Source: Paludibacteraceae bacterium (GTDB lineage Bacteria > Bacteroidota > Bacteroidia > Bacteroidales > Paludibacteraceae). From it: 64,000 bases of DNA. Location: assembly GCA_017478225.1 (NCBI GenBank), contig JAFVDX010000001.1, forward strand, positions 1-64,000. Direction: 5' to 3'. Position 1 is the first letter of the stretch. Every line of letters starts with the position of its first letter. The position numbers were made by a program, and so were the translations under genes. Positions 49,488-59,032 of the stretch are shown one piece after another. Under the pieces are notes generated by a model. It made no database searches. It worked only from the letters and a program-made list of their open reading frames with translations, and had not been told where the DNA came from.

Positions 49488-51341
49488 TTATTCTTTATCC
49501 AACCAATCTAAGAATTCTTGTATGTCTTCGTTATAAGAATAAGCCTTTCCTATTTGCTTACCATCAGATGTCAATTTCACATAGAATGGTTGGGCATTTG
49601 CTCCGTATTCTTTTCGTTGCACATACGACCACTTATCACCTATGGTCTTCAAAGTCTTTTGTTTTCCGTTTTCTGTAACTACAATTGGTTTCTCCAACTT
49701 ATGCTTATCATCCACCATAAGGGTTACTATCACAAAATCTTGCAATTTTGCTTGTACTCTACTATCTGACAACACTTTTGCCTCCATTTTTCGGCAATTT
49801 ACGCACCCATACCCAGAGAAATCTAACAATACTTTTTTACCCTCGTTTTGTGCTTTTAAGAGTGCATCATCATAATCATAGGCAACTATATTTTCTACTC
49901 TCTTTTGTTCTGAATCAGTCAATACCCAATCTTGCGTATATATAGGTGGCGCAAATGCAGATATTGCTTTTAGCGGTGCTCCAAAGAGTCCCGGCAGCAT
50001 ATATACAGAAAATGCCAGAGAGCAAATTGCCAAGAAGAATCTAAATACAGATATGCCTTGTGGTTTTTCTTCATGTCGGAAATGAAAAATGCCGAGCAGG
50101 TAGAGTCCTAACAACATAAAGATAATTATCCAAAGGCTAAGGAACACTTCTCTGTCAAGCAGGTGCCAACCATAAGCCAGGTCTGCAACGCTAAAGAATT
50201 TCAAAGACAAAGCCAATTCCAAGAAAGCAAGTACAATCTTGAAACTATCCATCCATCCGCCCGATTTAGGTAGTTTCTTCATCCAATCGGGGAACATGGC
50301 AAAGAGCGAGAAAGGCAATGCTAAAGCAAGGGCAAAGCCTAACATTCCTATAGCAGGAGCGAGCAACGATTTACCTGCCGCTTCTACAAGCAAAGTACCG
50401 ATTATAGGACCTGTACAACTGAAACTGACAATAACTAAAGTAAAGGCCATGAGCAAGATACTCATTATTCCAGATGTAGAACGCGCCCTGCTATTTATAT
50501 GTGTGCTCCAAGAAGCAGGTAAAGTAATTTCAAATGCGCCAAAGAAAGATAGTGCGAACAAAACAAGCAGGGCAAAGAAGAACAGATTTACAATAGCATT
50601 TGTAGATATATCATTGAGTGCACTTGCTCCGAATATGATAGTAACAATAAGTCCTAAACCTACATAAATAACTACAATAGACACTGCATAAATTATAGCA
50701 TCTTTCAGTGCTTTTCCGCTTTCATTGCGTTTCATAAAGAAACTAACCGTCATCGGTATTATCGGCCAAACGCACGGGGTGAATATAGCCAATAAACCAC
50801 CTAACAAGCCCATAAGGAAAATCCACCATAGTGAGTTTTGCGATGAGGATGCAGAGTTGAGTGAAGCAGAGGGCATGGTTATTTCAAACTCCTCTGTTGC
50901 CGGCGGAATACAACTCTCGTCGTTGCATGCCATGTACTCCACTGCAGCCGTAAGATTGACATGAGGATTGGGTAGAGTTAAAATGAAATCTACCTCTTGT
51001 TCATAGTAAGCCAAATTCATCTCGAACACCTCATCCCAAAATTCTTTTTTATTGCCTTTTACTCTTATTTCTTTTGGCACTATGATTTTGTCATTGGATT
51101 CATTTTCAGCATCATGCAACCTCACTTCAATATTGGTTGCGACAGGTCCTCCTTGCGGAATGTCAGTGGCATAGAGGTGCCATCCCTTGTCGATATTAGC
51201 ATGAAAAACCACTTGAAAAAGGGAATCCCCCTGCAAATTGTTAGTGCTTATAGTCCAATGCACAGGCTCAAGTACTTGGGCCTGTGCAAAGCAACATAAA
51301 GCAATACTGCATAAGAGCAATATCTTTCTTTTAATATGCAT
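49488..51341 (-). CDS. dsbD: DsbD-type thiol:disulfide interchange protein
   Basis: Moves electrons from cytoplasmic thioredoxin to periplasmic disulfide reductases. The 617 residues have a signal peptide, an N-terminal periplasmic domain with two cysteines in YMACNDESCIPP (about 136-147) and a membrane core of eight segments (about 165-460) with cysteines in FTPCVWP and FSCTGP. A C-terminal thioredoxin domain has CxxC in GYGCVNCRK. The start codon directly abuts the aspS stop. Confidence 0.92.
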   Translation of the reverse strand: MHIKRKILLLCSIALCCFAQAQVLEPVHWTISTNNLQGDSLFQVVFHANIDKGWHLYATDIPQGGPVATNIEVRLHDAENESNDKIIVPKEIRVKGNKKEFWDEVFEMNLAYYEQEVDFILTLPNPHVNLTAAVEYMACNDESCIPPATEEFEITMPSASLNSASSSQNSLWWIFLMGLLGGLLAIFTPCVWPIIPMTVSFFMKRNESGKALKDAIIYAVSIVVIYVGLGLIVTIIFGASALNDISTNAIVNLFFFALLVLFALSFFGAFEITLPASWSTHINSRARSTSGIMSILLMAFTLVIVSFSCTGPIIGTLLVEAAGKSLLAPAIGMLGFALALALPFSLFAMFPDWMKKLPKSGGWMDSFKIVLAFLELALSLKFFSVADLAYGWHLLDREVFLSLWIIIFMLLGLYLLGIFHFRHEEKPQGISVFRFFLAICSLAFSVYMLPGLFGAPLKAISAFAPPIYTQDWVLTDSEQKRVENIVAYDYDDALLKAQNEGKKVLLDFSGYGCVNCRKMEAKVLSDSRVQAKLQDFVIVTLMVDDKHKLEKPIVVTENGKQKTLKTIGDKWSYVQRKEYGANAQPFYVKLTSDGKQIGKAYSYNEDIQEFLDWLDKE

Positions 51342-53096
51342 TTACTTTTCTTTTTTGATTTCTAATTGCAATTCGTCTAATTGCGACTGGTCGATTATTC
51401 CGGGTGCGCCCAGCATAACATCTCTACCTTGGTTGTTTTTAGGGAAAGCGATGCAGTCACGGATACTATCAAGCCCTGCGAATAGACTAACAAAGCGGTC
51501 TAAGCCGTACGCTAAACCTCCGTGAGGTGGTGCACCATACTTAAAGGCATTCATCAAGAATCCGAATTTCTGTTGTGCTTGTTCGGGTGTAAAACCAAGT
51601 ATCTCAAATATTTTCTGCTGTAATTTAGCATCGTGAATACGAATACTACCACCACCTACTTCAACACCATTTATCACCATATCGTATGCGTTAGCGCGTA
51701 CGGCTGCAGGGTCGGTGTCAAGTAGCGGTATATCCTCCGGTTTGGGCGAAGTGAACGGATGGTGCATAGCCATAAGGCGCTGTTCTTCGTCAGACCATTC
51801 GTACATGGGGAAGTCTATAACCCACAGACATGAGTATTTATTTTTATCTCTAAGTCCTAATTGTGTTCCCATTTCAAGGCGCAATTCGCATAGTTGTTTA
51901 CGAGCCTTGAGTGTGTCGTCGCCGCTGATAATAAGTATCAAGTCACCCGCTTGCGCCTGCATTGCTTCTTTGAGTTGTTGCAGCACCTCTTGAGTATAGA
52001 ATTTATCTACACTTGACTTCACTGTTCCGTCGGCCTCAACGCGAGCATATACCAAGCCTTTAGCACCTACTTGCGGACGCTTAACGAAATCCGTCAGTTG
52101 GTCTATTTGTTTGCGGGTATAACTTGCAGCACCTTTGGCGCATATACCACCTATATATTGTGCATTGTCAAACACAGAGAATCCATAGCCTTTAAGTACA
52201 TCCATAAGTTCTACGAAGCACATCTCAAAGCGAGTATCAGGTTTGTCGGATCCATAGTATTTCATTGCATCAGCCCATGTCATTCGAGGTAATTTGGGCA
52301 AATCAATTCCCTTAATCACCTTAAACAAATGCCTCGACATACCTTCAAACATATTCAATATATCTTCTTGTTCAACGAACGACATCTCGCAGTCGATTTG
52401 AGTAAATTCGGGCTGACGATCAGCACGCAGGTCTTCATCACGGAAGCATTTAACTATTTGGAAATAGCGGTCGAATCCTGCTACCATAAGGAGTTGTTTC
52501 AGCGTTTGAGGTGATTGCGGAAGAGCATAGAATTGTCCTTGATTCATGCGACTTGGCACAACAAAGTCTCTTGCACCTTCAGGTGTGGAATTAACCAAGA
52601 CTGGGGTTTCAACTTCCAAAAAGCCTTGTTCGTCCAGATATCTACGCACCTCAAATGCCATTTTATGGCGCAATTCCAAATTACGGCGCACGCACTCGCG
52701 ACGCAAATCCAAATAACGATATTTCATACGAATATCATCGCCACCATCGGTATCCTCTTCTATGGTAAAAGGCGGGGTGATAGACTCATTGAGGACATTA
52801 AGTTCTTCTACATTTATCTCTATATCACCTGTAGGAAGATTAGCATTTTTTGAATAACGCTCAACTACTGTTCCTCTTACTTGTAATACAAATTCACGAC
52901 CTAATTTATTGGCTTTATCAAACACCAGGGCATTGGTTTCTTGATTGAAACTAAGTTGGGTGATTCCATATCTGTCGCGCAAATCAACGAAGGTCATACC
53001 TCCCATTTTACGGATACGCTGTACCCATCCGGCAAGCGTCACTTGCTCACCAACATTTTCTATACGGAGTTCTCCGCAAGTCTTTGTTCTAAACAT
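51342..53096 (-). CDS. aspS: Aspartyl-tRNA synthetase
   Basis: Class II enzyme charging tRNA-Asp. The 584 residues comprise the OB anticodon domain (about 1-105), catalytic core with motif 2 [18 protein letters not shown] and motif 3 [15 protein letters not shown], and the bacterial GAD insert (about 290-410). The long bacterial form often charges only tRNA-Asp, but that cannot be read from the sequence. It lies 21 bases after fabD and one base before dsbD. Confidence 0.97.
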   Translation of the reverse strand: MFRTKTCGELRIENVGEQVTLAGWVQRIRKMGGMTFVDLRDRYGITQLSFNQETNALVFDKANKLGREFVLQVRGTVVERYSKNANLPTGDIEINVEELNVLNESITPPFTIEEDTDGGDDIRMKYRYLDLRRECVRRNLELRHKMAFEVRRYLDEQGFLEVETPVLVNSTPEGARDFVVPSRMNQGQFYALPQSPQTLKQLLMVAGFDRYFQIVKCFRDEDLRADRQPEFTQIDCEMSFVEQEDILNMFEGMSRHLFKVIKGIDLPKLPRMTWADAMKYYGSDKPDTRFEMCFVELMDVLKGYGFSVFDNAQYIGGICAKGAASYTRKQIDQLTDFVKRPQVGAKGLVYARVEADGTVKSSVDKFYTQEVLQQLKEAMQAQAGDLILIISGDDTLKARKQLCELRLEMGTQLGLRDKNKYSCLWVIDFPMYEWSDEEQRLMAMHHPFTSPKPEDIPLLDTDPAAVRANAYDMVINGVEVGGGSIRIHDAKLQQKIFEILGFTPEQAQQKFGFLMNAFKYGAPPHGGLAYGLDRFVSLFAGLDSIRDCIAFPKNNQGRDVMLGAPGIIDQSQLDELQLEIKKEK

Positions 53097-53117
53097 TGTG
53101 CTATATTTAGTAATTTA

Positions 53118-53990
53118 TTATATTGTTTCTACTTCTGAATTGATTTTTCTGATTAGTCCTTTGAGCACATCACCTGGACCAAATTCTCTAAAAGAGGTTG
53201 CTCCATTGGCTATCATATTCTGCACTGATTTGGTCCAACGCACAGGTGATGTGAGTTGTGCTAATAGGTTTTGCTTAATGTCGTCAGCATCGGTATGAGG
53301 TGCGGCATCTACATTCTGATAAATAGGGCAGATAGGATTTTTGAAGTCAGTGGTTAAGATAGCCTTACCCAGTTCGTCGGCGGCAGGTTGCATAAGCGGG
53401 GAATGGAAAGCACCTCCCACTTGCAATCTCAGTGCTCGTTTAGCACCTGCTTCTTTCATTAGTTCACATGCTTTTTCTATTCCTGCAACTGTTCCGGAAA
53501 TAACCACTTGTCCTGGGCAGTTATAGTTGGCTGCAACTACTATCTGGTCTTTGATTGAAGCACAAACCTCTTCTACTTTTTCGTCAGGTAGAGCAATAAC
53601 AGCCGCCATAGTGCTCTCTTGCAATTCGCATGCTCTCTGCATAGCCATGGCACGCTTAGAAACAAGCAAGAGAGCGTCTTCAAACGACAAAGCGCCACAA
53701 GCCACTAATGCAGAAAATTCGCCTAAGGAGTGACCGGCCACCATATCAGGCACACCCGCATCGCTTACCAAATATGAAATTACTGAATGTAAAAATACAG
53801 CAGGTTGAGTTACCTTGGTTTGTCTAAGGGCTTCGCTATCACCCTCAAACATAATATCAGTTATACGAAAACCAAGCAAATCATTGGCTTTATCAAACAA
53901 CTCTTTCGCAAGAGTTGAGTTCTCGTAAAGGTCTTTGCCCATTCCTGTGAATTGGGCGCCTTGACCCGGAAATACAAATGCTTTCATCAT
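53118..53990 (-). CDS. fabD: Malonyl-CoA:ACP transacylase
   Basis: Loads malonyl groups on to acyl carrier protein to start fatty acid elongation, in the cytoplasm. The 290 residues have the active-site serine Ser88 in GHSLGE, the FPGQGAQ N-terminus and GAFHSPLM with the catalytic histidine. Its start overlaps the stop of the upstream C10 protease gene by one base, an unusual partner for fatty acid synthesis. Confidence 0.96.
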   Translation of the reverse strand: MMKAFVFPGQGAQFTGMGKDLYENSTLAKELFDKANDLLGFRITDIMFEGDSEALRQTKVTQPAVFLHSVISYLVSDAGVPDMVAGHSLGEFSALVACGALSFEDALLLVSKRAMAMQRACELQESTMAAVIALPDEKVEEVCASIKDQIVVAANYNCPGQVVISGTVAGIEKACELMKEAGAKRALRLQVGGAFHSPLMQPAADELGKAILTTDFKNPICPIYQNVDAAPHTDADDIKQNLLAQLTSPVRWTKSVQNMIANGATSFREFGPGDVLKGLIRKINSEVETI

Positions 53991-56623
53991 TATTTTTTAA
54001 TAAATTTACCTATTCTTACTTCATCCTCACCAACGGCTCTTATTATATAATTACCCGCATTGAGGCCGCTAACATCCACCTTCTTTGAATCTGTTACCAA
54101 TACCACAGCGCCAGTAATGTCAACCACTTGAATACTTGCCACTACAGGCATATCTATGTACAAATAGTTAGTGGCAGGATTGGGATATACATTTAGGTTC
54201 AAACTTACATCTTCTAAGGCATCGTTATTTTCCATCGGCTCTTCATGAATTTTTCTACTTACTTGTATAATAAGTTGGTATGTACCTATCTCGCCTTTTT
54301 TCTGAGGCTCAATTTTGATATATAATTCTGCGTTTTTCTCAATCTTAATTTGTGGCATACGGCTATCATAATCTCTGCTCCACTGACCATTATCCAACTT
54401 ATATGACATTGTTGCAGCCACTGTATATCCTTTGCTTGTTCCGGCATGATAAAGTACCGTATTTATAGTATAATCGTATTTATCGTTTTTGAGATTGACA
54501 ACATAATAGTCCACATCATCCTCGCTATGAATCGTTACTTGCTGCGTGTTAATTGTTGTCAAATCATCTTTAAACGAGTATCCCAAGTTAAATGCCATAT
54601 CTTCGGTGTCGTTATACTCAAATGCGTCAGGCAAGACAGTTGGTACCGGCTGTACTGTAATTTCCACACTTGTAGGATTGGGATAATCGCCTCCCAATAG
54701 CATCCATTCACCTGTGTTGCTATCTTTATATTCTATCAAAAGTTGGAACACACCTTCTGTTTTCCAAGTTACATCAAAGTATATCACAGCAGTCTCACCG
54801 GTTGCGATTCGATTACCATCTTCAAGAGAGATTGTTTTCTCCTGAAGTATCGTTTGTTGACCTTTAGAATCGTTTTGTACTAATCTGATTGCACCTGTGT
54901 AGTCGTTTTCCGAGATATTTTTTACCTGAACATACATGGTTGCTACATCATCGGCAAAATACGACCCTGTGTACATGCTCAATTCGCTCATCATCTGAAG
55001 GTCGGTTTTTTGATATACCGTAAGTTTTACTCTTGACTCATAATTATCATTGCCCACCGGTATTGCCTGATAACCGGTTGGAATATAGTAAAATTGCACA
55101 TAATATGTACCGGGATATATGTCTTTGTAGCCACTCAAATCAAACTGAATAATATCGGTTAGAACGCTCTCGCCGGATTTTAGCAAATTGTCTTCTAATT
55201 CGATGCTATTGATAGGCCAAACATTAGTAGAGTCTTTGTCATACAACGAAACCATTAGTTCTCCTTCGAAATCATCAATACCCGAGTTTGTAATCTCGCC
55301 CTGTAGAGTCAGAATATCTGCGTTATATCTAAGAGAGTCGCTTGATATTGCAATCTCAGACTTCATTTGTAAGTTATAGTGTTTGGAATTAACTGCAGGG
55401 TCAGCCGAAGGATCGTTAGGTCGGATGTTATATAGTGCGTATTGTTGATTAGTAAAGTCATAATCTCCTCCACCGATACCATAACTTGATGTTGGGCGAA
55501 GCGCATTGAGCGAGTAGAAACCATCGTCAACACCACTCCACCCCCAATTGAAGTGGAAATAGTCATTACTATCGTACCCATCCATTACAAAACAGTGAAC
55601 ACCTCCACTATAAATTATAGGTCGCTTCTCGTCTAATTCTTTTTTTAATATCTCTTTCCATTCACTTTCATAATAGAGGTTTGAGTAGTCTTCGGGTGAA
55701 TATCCCCAACCAAAGTTATATCCGCCGTCAAGCATTGCATCAGAATAACTGAAATAATTAATCAAGCCTGTACCTGCATCTGACACTGTTGCTCCACTCT
55801 CTTCACCATACATCATATTGCATGCGACACCACAGTTGAACATCAATTCAGCAACTGCATTGACTTGATTATTACTGCTGTATTGGTCTAAATATAGTGG
55901 CATATCAGCCCAATCAAATTCCACTTGTGAGAAGTCAGAACTGATTACTCCGTATGGCCAGTTGCGATTATATCCTGCATTTTTATATTCCTGATTGGTG
56001 TAAGAATAACTATTATATCCTGTACCTTTCTTAGGCCATTCCCAGTATTTCATTACTTGTGCAACGGCAGTAGCCACACAACCCGTTACTGCATGTCCGT
56101 AATATGGATTACCTGTCAGATAAGAGTCAGCAGGACATAGCCTGTTGTAATAAGGTGCTTGATCCCATGTAGTAGCAACAAGTGCCGGAACCACCTCAAC
56201 AGCAGTTAGTGCAGTAGATTTCTTGAGGTTATTCCATTCCAGAGCAACACCTTCTTCCTGCTCCCATTTATTCTCACGCGCTATCTTGATTTCTTTGTCA
56301 TATATAGACAGCCATTCACTGATATTATCAGGCAACATGTCTAACTGAAAACTACCATTTTTGGAATAGGCTAACACGGGGGTTGCTCTGTCGTCTGCGG
56401 CTATTAAAACCCAGCCCTTACCATCCTCGTTTTCAAACACATAAAACTCCCTTGGATCGGTCTGCGCAGAGGACTTTAGGCGTTTGAGTTGTATTTTGCC
56501 GTTTTTAACTTGCATTCCCATAAAATTGCCGGCCACAACTGCAGCATCAGATTCAGATACACGCTCTGCAAACACATTCGCAGCCACTATCAAACACAAA
56601 AACAAATAGAATAGTTTTTTCAT
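53990..56623 (-). CDS. C10 family (streptopain-like) cysteine protease with T9SS tail
   Basis: An 877-residue secreted protease. It has a signal peptide (1-19), a propeptide of the Spi inhibitor type (about 20-115) and the catalytic domain with Cys182 in TGCVATAVAQVMKYW and His343 in GGVHCFVMDGY, then FHFNWGWSGVDDGFY. Beta-sandwich regions run from about 430 to 790. A type IX sorting domain opens VYPNPATNYLYI and ends GKFIKK. Relatives include streptopain and Bacteroidota interpain-type enzymes that degrade host proteins. It lies upstream of fabD with one base of overlap. Confidence 0.92.
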   Translation of the reverse strand: MKKLFYLFLCLIVAANVFAERVSESDAAVVAGNFMGMQVKNGKIQLKRLKSSAQTDPREFYVFENEDGKGWVLIAADDRATPVLAYSKNGSFQLDMLPDNISEWLSIYDKEIKIARENKWEQEEGVALEWNNLKKSTALTAVEVVPALVATTWDQAPYYNRLCPADSYLTGNPYYGHAVTGCVATAVAQVMKYWEWPKKGTGYNSYSYTNQEYKNAGYNRNWPYGVISSDFSQVEFDWADMPLYLDQYSSNNQVNAVAELMFNCGVACNMMYGEESGATVSDAGTGLINYFSYSDAMLDGGYNFGWGYSPEDYSNLYYESEWKEILKKELDEKRPIIYSGGVHCFVMDGYDSNDYFHFNWGWSGVDDGFYSLNALRPTSSYGIGGGDYDFTNQQYALYNIRPNDPSADPAVNSKHYNLQMKSEIAISSDSLRYNADILTLQGEITNSGIDDFEGELMVSLYDKDSTNVWPINSIELEDNLLKSGESVLTDIIQFDLSGYKDIYPGTYYVQFYYIPTGYQAIPVGNDNYESRVKLTVYQKTDLQMMSELSMYTGSYFADDVATMYVQVKNISENDYTGAIRLVQNDSKGQQTILQEKTISLEDGNRIATGETAVIYFDVTWKTEGVFQLLIEYKDSNTGEWMLLGGDYPNPTSVEITVQPVPTVLPDAFEYNDTEDMAFNLGYSFKDDLTTINTQQVTIHSEDDVDYYVVNLKNDKYDYTINTVLYHAGTSKGYTVAATMSYKLDNGQWSRDYDSRMPQIKIEKNAELYIKIEPQKKGEIGTYQLIIQVSRKIHEEPMENNDALEDVSLNLNVYPNPATNYLYIDMPVVASIQVVDITGAVVLVTDSKKVDVSGLNAGNYIIRAVGEDEVRIGKFIKK

Positions 56624-56649
56624 AAAAATATGTGGTATTAAGTTTATAC

Positions 56650-57561
56650 TTATTTTTCTTTCTTGTCTTTCTTTCCGAATAACGAGAAATGGACATATCG
56701 CTTCGGATGTGCTTTTAGGTCAACTAATAAACTATCAGCGTTTTCTACCGCATCGTTGATATTGACATACAATGCCTTATCGTTTATCAATAATCCCAAT
56801 GTACCTTCTTTGGAATTGATAGATGCCACTACACCTTTGACATTGTCCATAGTAGAATCTACTTTAGCAACAGTGGCTTTCAAATCTACATCTTTTACAT
56901 TCTCCGTAAGTTTTTTCACATCTGCCATTGCTATTTTAGCATCACCTACTATCACAGGCACATCTTCTTTGATTACTTTCTTTAGATCTGCAGAAGAAGC
57001 ACTTAAATCTGTAGTAATCTTATCCACTTTTGCGAGTGAATTTTTGATATGATCACCCTCTAATTGGCTATTAACCTGTGTCACTAATGAATCCACTTTT
57101 CTTACGGCCTGATCAACATCCTCAAGCAGTCCTGCCTGCAAACTCTCAAGCAGCCCGGGGACAACAATTGTGGGCAAAGTATCACCTTCATGATACTTTA
57201 CTTCTGCTATTCCTGTTGGTATATTCAGTTGCAATGCCTCACCGCCAAGTACTCCTTGTGACACCAATGCTAACTGAGTTCCATCAACCAAAAGCACATC
57301 TTTTTTTACTGACAATATAACGGTAAATCCGTCAACTTGAGTAAAGTCGTATGAAATTTTATCCACCTGACCTACTTTATATCCACGCACATATACAGGC
57401 GCTTGCTCGGTCAAGCCGTTTATATTCTCAAACTTACCAACATAAGAGTAAGTTGAGGTAAAGATATTCACTCCTTTAAGAAAATTCCATCCGAAATACA
57501 ACAAAAACAAGGCAATGATAGCCAAAATTCCTACTACAATCTCACGAGAATATTTTTTCAT
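56650..57561 (-). CDS. MCE/MlaD-family lipid-transport protein
   Basis: A 303-residue protein with a single N-terminal membrane anchor (about 7-26) and one MCE domain (about 35-120, including GQVDKISYDF and GLLES-type ends). A long helical, Asp/Val-rich tail follows (about 150-290). MlaD proteins form hexameric periplasmic rings that shuttle phospholipids between membranes. No mlaE or mlaF is adjacent. The neighbouring amidase and divergent lptD genes make an envelope cluster often seen in Bacteroidales. Confidence 0.88.
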   Translation of the reverse strand: MKKYSREIVVGILAIIALFLLYFGWNFLKGVNIFTSTYSYVGKFENINGLTEQAPVYVRGYKVGQVDKISYDFTQVDGFTVILSVKKDVLLVDGTQLALVSQGVLGGEALQLNIPTGIAEVKYHEGDTLPTIVVPGLLESLQAGLLEDVDQAVRKVDSLVTQVNSQLEGDHIKNSLAKVDKITTDLSASSADLKKVIKEDVPVIVGDAKIAMADVKKLTENVKDVDLKATVAKVDSTMDNVKGVVASINSKEGTLGLLINDKALYVNINDAVENADSLLVDLKAHPKRYVHFSLFGKKDKKEK

Positions 57562-57649
57562 ATTGATTAGTTGATTTATCTGATACTAATTATGTCTTTT
57601 GAATTTTACGAGCATATCTGCTCATATTACTTACTATATCATCCATCCA

Positions 57650-58831
57650 CTATTTTTTCTCCAATGCTTCTTTTACTGAAATTTGTTTTCCGTCTAAGAA
57701 TGCCACAATAAAGCAATCTGAGAACTTCTCCCTAAGTTTCTTTTGCAAATCGAGTGCTTTCTGATAGTCAGTTTCATTGCCCACCATGTACTTGTAGAAA
57801 TTGCCTGCTTTGACATAATCGGCATTTTTCACTCCCTTGAATGTACTATCACCTGCTTTGAGTGGCGCTTTTACGGCAAATATCTGCACCCTATATATTG
57901 GCTTGGAAACTTCCTTAGATGCCACTGCCGGCTTTTTTTCTTCAGTTTTCTCTACTTCTTTTTTCTCCTTTGATTTGGTCTGTTTTTGCTGTTTGTCTTT
58001 CTCTTCTTCAGGCAATGTCCAAGGCAATTCCTTTTGCTCCTCCTTAACTTCTTCTTTTTCCTCTTTTACTTGTCGCTTTTCAAGCGCTGCTTTGTATGAC
58101 CTGAAAGCATTGAAAATAGCCATTGCTATCTGTTGTTTGCCTTGCTCTGATGCCAAGAATTGTTCTTCCTCTTTGTTGGTTATAAAGCCCATTTCGACCA
58201 ATACAGACGGACAAGCAGACTTATGCAGTACCCAGAAACCGGCCTGCCTTACGCCACGATCCACCCTGCCTGTTTTGACAAAGCACTGCTGGACAGCAGA
58301 AGCGAACTGAAGCGACTTGTCTAAATACTGATCCTGCATAAATTCGAACATTATGTAACTCTCAACGGAATTAGGGTCAAAACCTTGATAAGTGGTTTTA
58401 TAGTCATCTTCTAGCATCATAACAGAGTTTTCACGCATTGCCACATCCAAGTTTGACGCCATCTTATCCATACCCAAAGTAAAGGTCTCGGCTCCTGTTA
58501 CTTTCTTATTTTCAGCCGAATTAGTATGCACGCATATAAACAAATCAGCATTATGCTTATTTACAAAATTTGCGCGTTCTTGCAGGGTTAAAAACACATC
58601 GGTTTTTCGAGTCATAAATACATCCACATCACTGCACGAATCTTCAATAAGTTTAGCCAAACGCTTGCTTACAGCCAAGTTCAAGTCCTTTTCTTTTGCT
58701 ATACTGCCAATCGCACCAGGGTCATGTCCGCCATGACCGGCATCTATAACCACAGTAAATGAGCATGCCAAAAACCATGTTATAACTACTGAAAACAAAA
58801 CAGTTAGCCGCTTATATATGTATGTTTTCAT
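57650..58831 (-). CDS. N-acetylmuramoyl-L-alanine amidase (AmiC type)
   Basis: Zinc enzyme that cleaves peptide stems from peptidoglycan during division and remodelling. The 393 residues start with an export signal (about 1-25). The Amidase_3 domain (about 26-245) contains VIDAGHGGHDPGA (His ligand), a Glu in KEKDLNLA, the His in ICVHTNSAE, and the catalytic Glu in VLVEMGFITN. A Lys/Glu-rich linker (about 250-310) leads to a C-terminal SPOR-like domain for septal glycan binding. Promoter at 58,862-58,893. Confidence 0.93.
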   Translation of the reverse strand: MKTYIYKRLTVLFSVVITWFLACSFTVVIDAGHGGHDPGAIGSIAKEKDLNLAVSKRLAKLIEDSCSDVDVFMTRKTDVFLTLQERANFVNKHNADLFICVHTNSAENKKVTGAETFTLGMDKMASNLDVAMRENSVMMLEDDYKTTYQGFDPNSVESYIMFEFMQDQYLDKSLQFASAVQQCFVKTGRVDRGVRQAGFWVLHKSACPSVLVEMGFITNKEEEQFLASEQGKQQIAMAIFNAFRSYKAALEKRQVKEEKEEVKEEQKELPWTLPEEEKDKQQKQTKSKEKKEVEKTEEKKPAVASKEVSKPIYRVQIFAVKAPLKAGDSTFKGVKNADYVKAGNFYKYMVGNETDYQKALDLQKKLREKFSDCFIVAFLDGKQISVKEALEKK

Positions 58832-58861
58832 AACCATTCACATTTACGCACATTAAGCACG

Positions 58862-58893
58862 GCAAAGGTACAAAAAAGGTTTGAAACTGCAAA
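58862..58893 (-). promoter_or_regulatory. Amidase operon promoter
   Basis: On the minus strand TTTG (58,890-58,893), exactly 19 bases, TACCTTTGC (58,862-58,870). The ATG at 58,831 (or 58,837) lies about 25 bases from the predicted start site. It probably drives the run down to rlmB. Confidence 0.87.
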
Positions 58894-58966
58894 ATCTCTA
58901 AAATTCCCTATAAATTTACTCCTTGAGGGCATAATAACTATTTGAAGGTAAAGAAAATTTTGCAAT

Positions 58967-58998
58967 TTTGTTGATTGGAATGTTTTTTGTAATTTTGC
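58967..58998 (+). promoter_or_regulatory. lptD promoter
   Basis: TTTG (58,967-58,970), exactly 19 bases, TAATTTTGC (58,990-58,998). It leads to the ATG at 59,033. Confidence 0.88.
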
Positions 58999-59032
58999 AA
59001 GGTAGTATGTATTATGAGCAAATGTGCCCATA

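Noticed and set aside
57606..57625. Short inverted repeat GAGCA/TGCTC between MCE and amidase genes as terminator
   Set aside because: The stem is only five pairs with no T-run, so it is probably chance.
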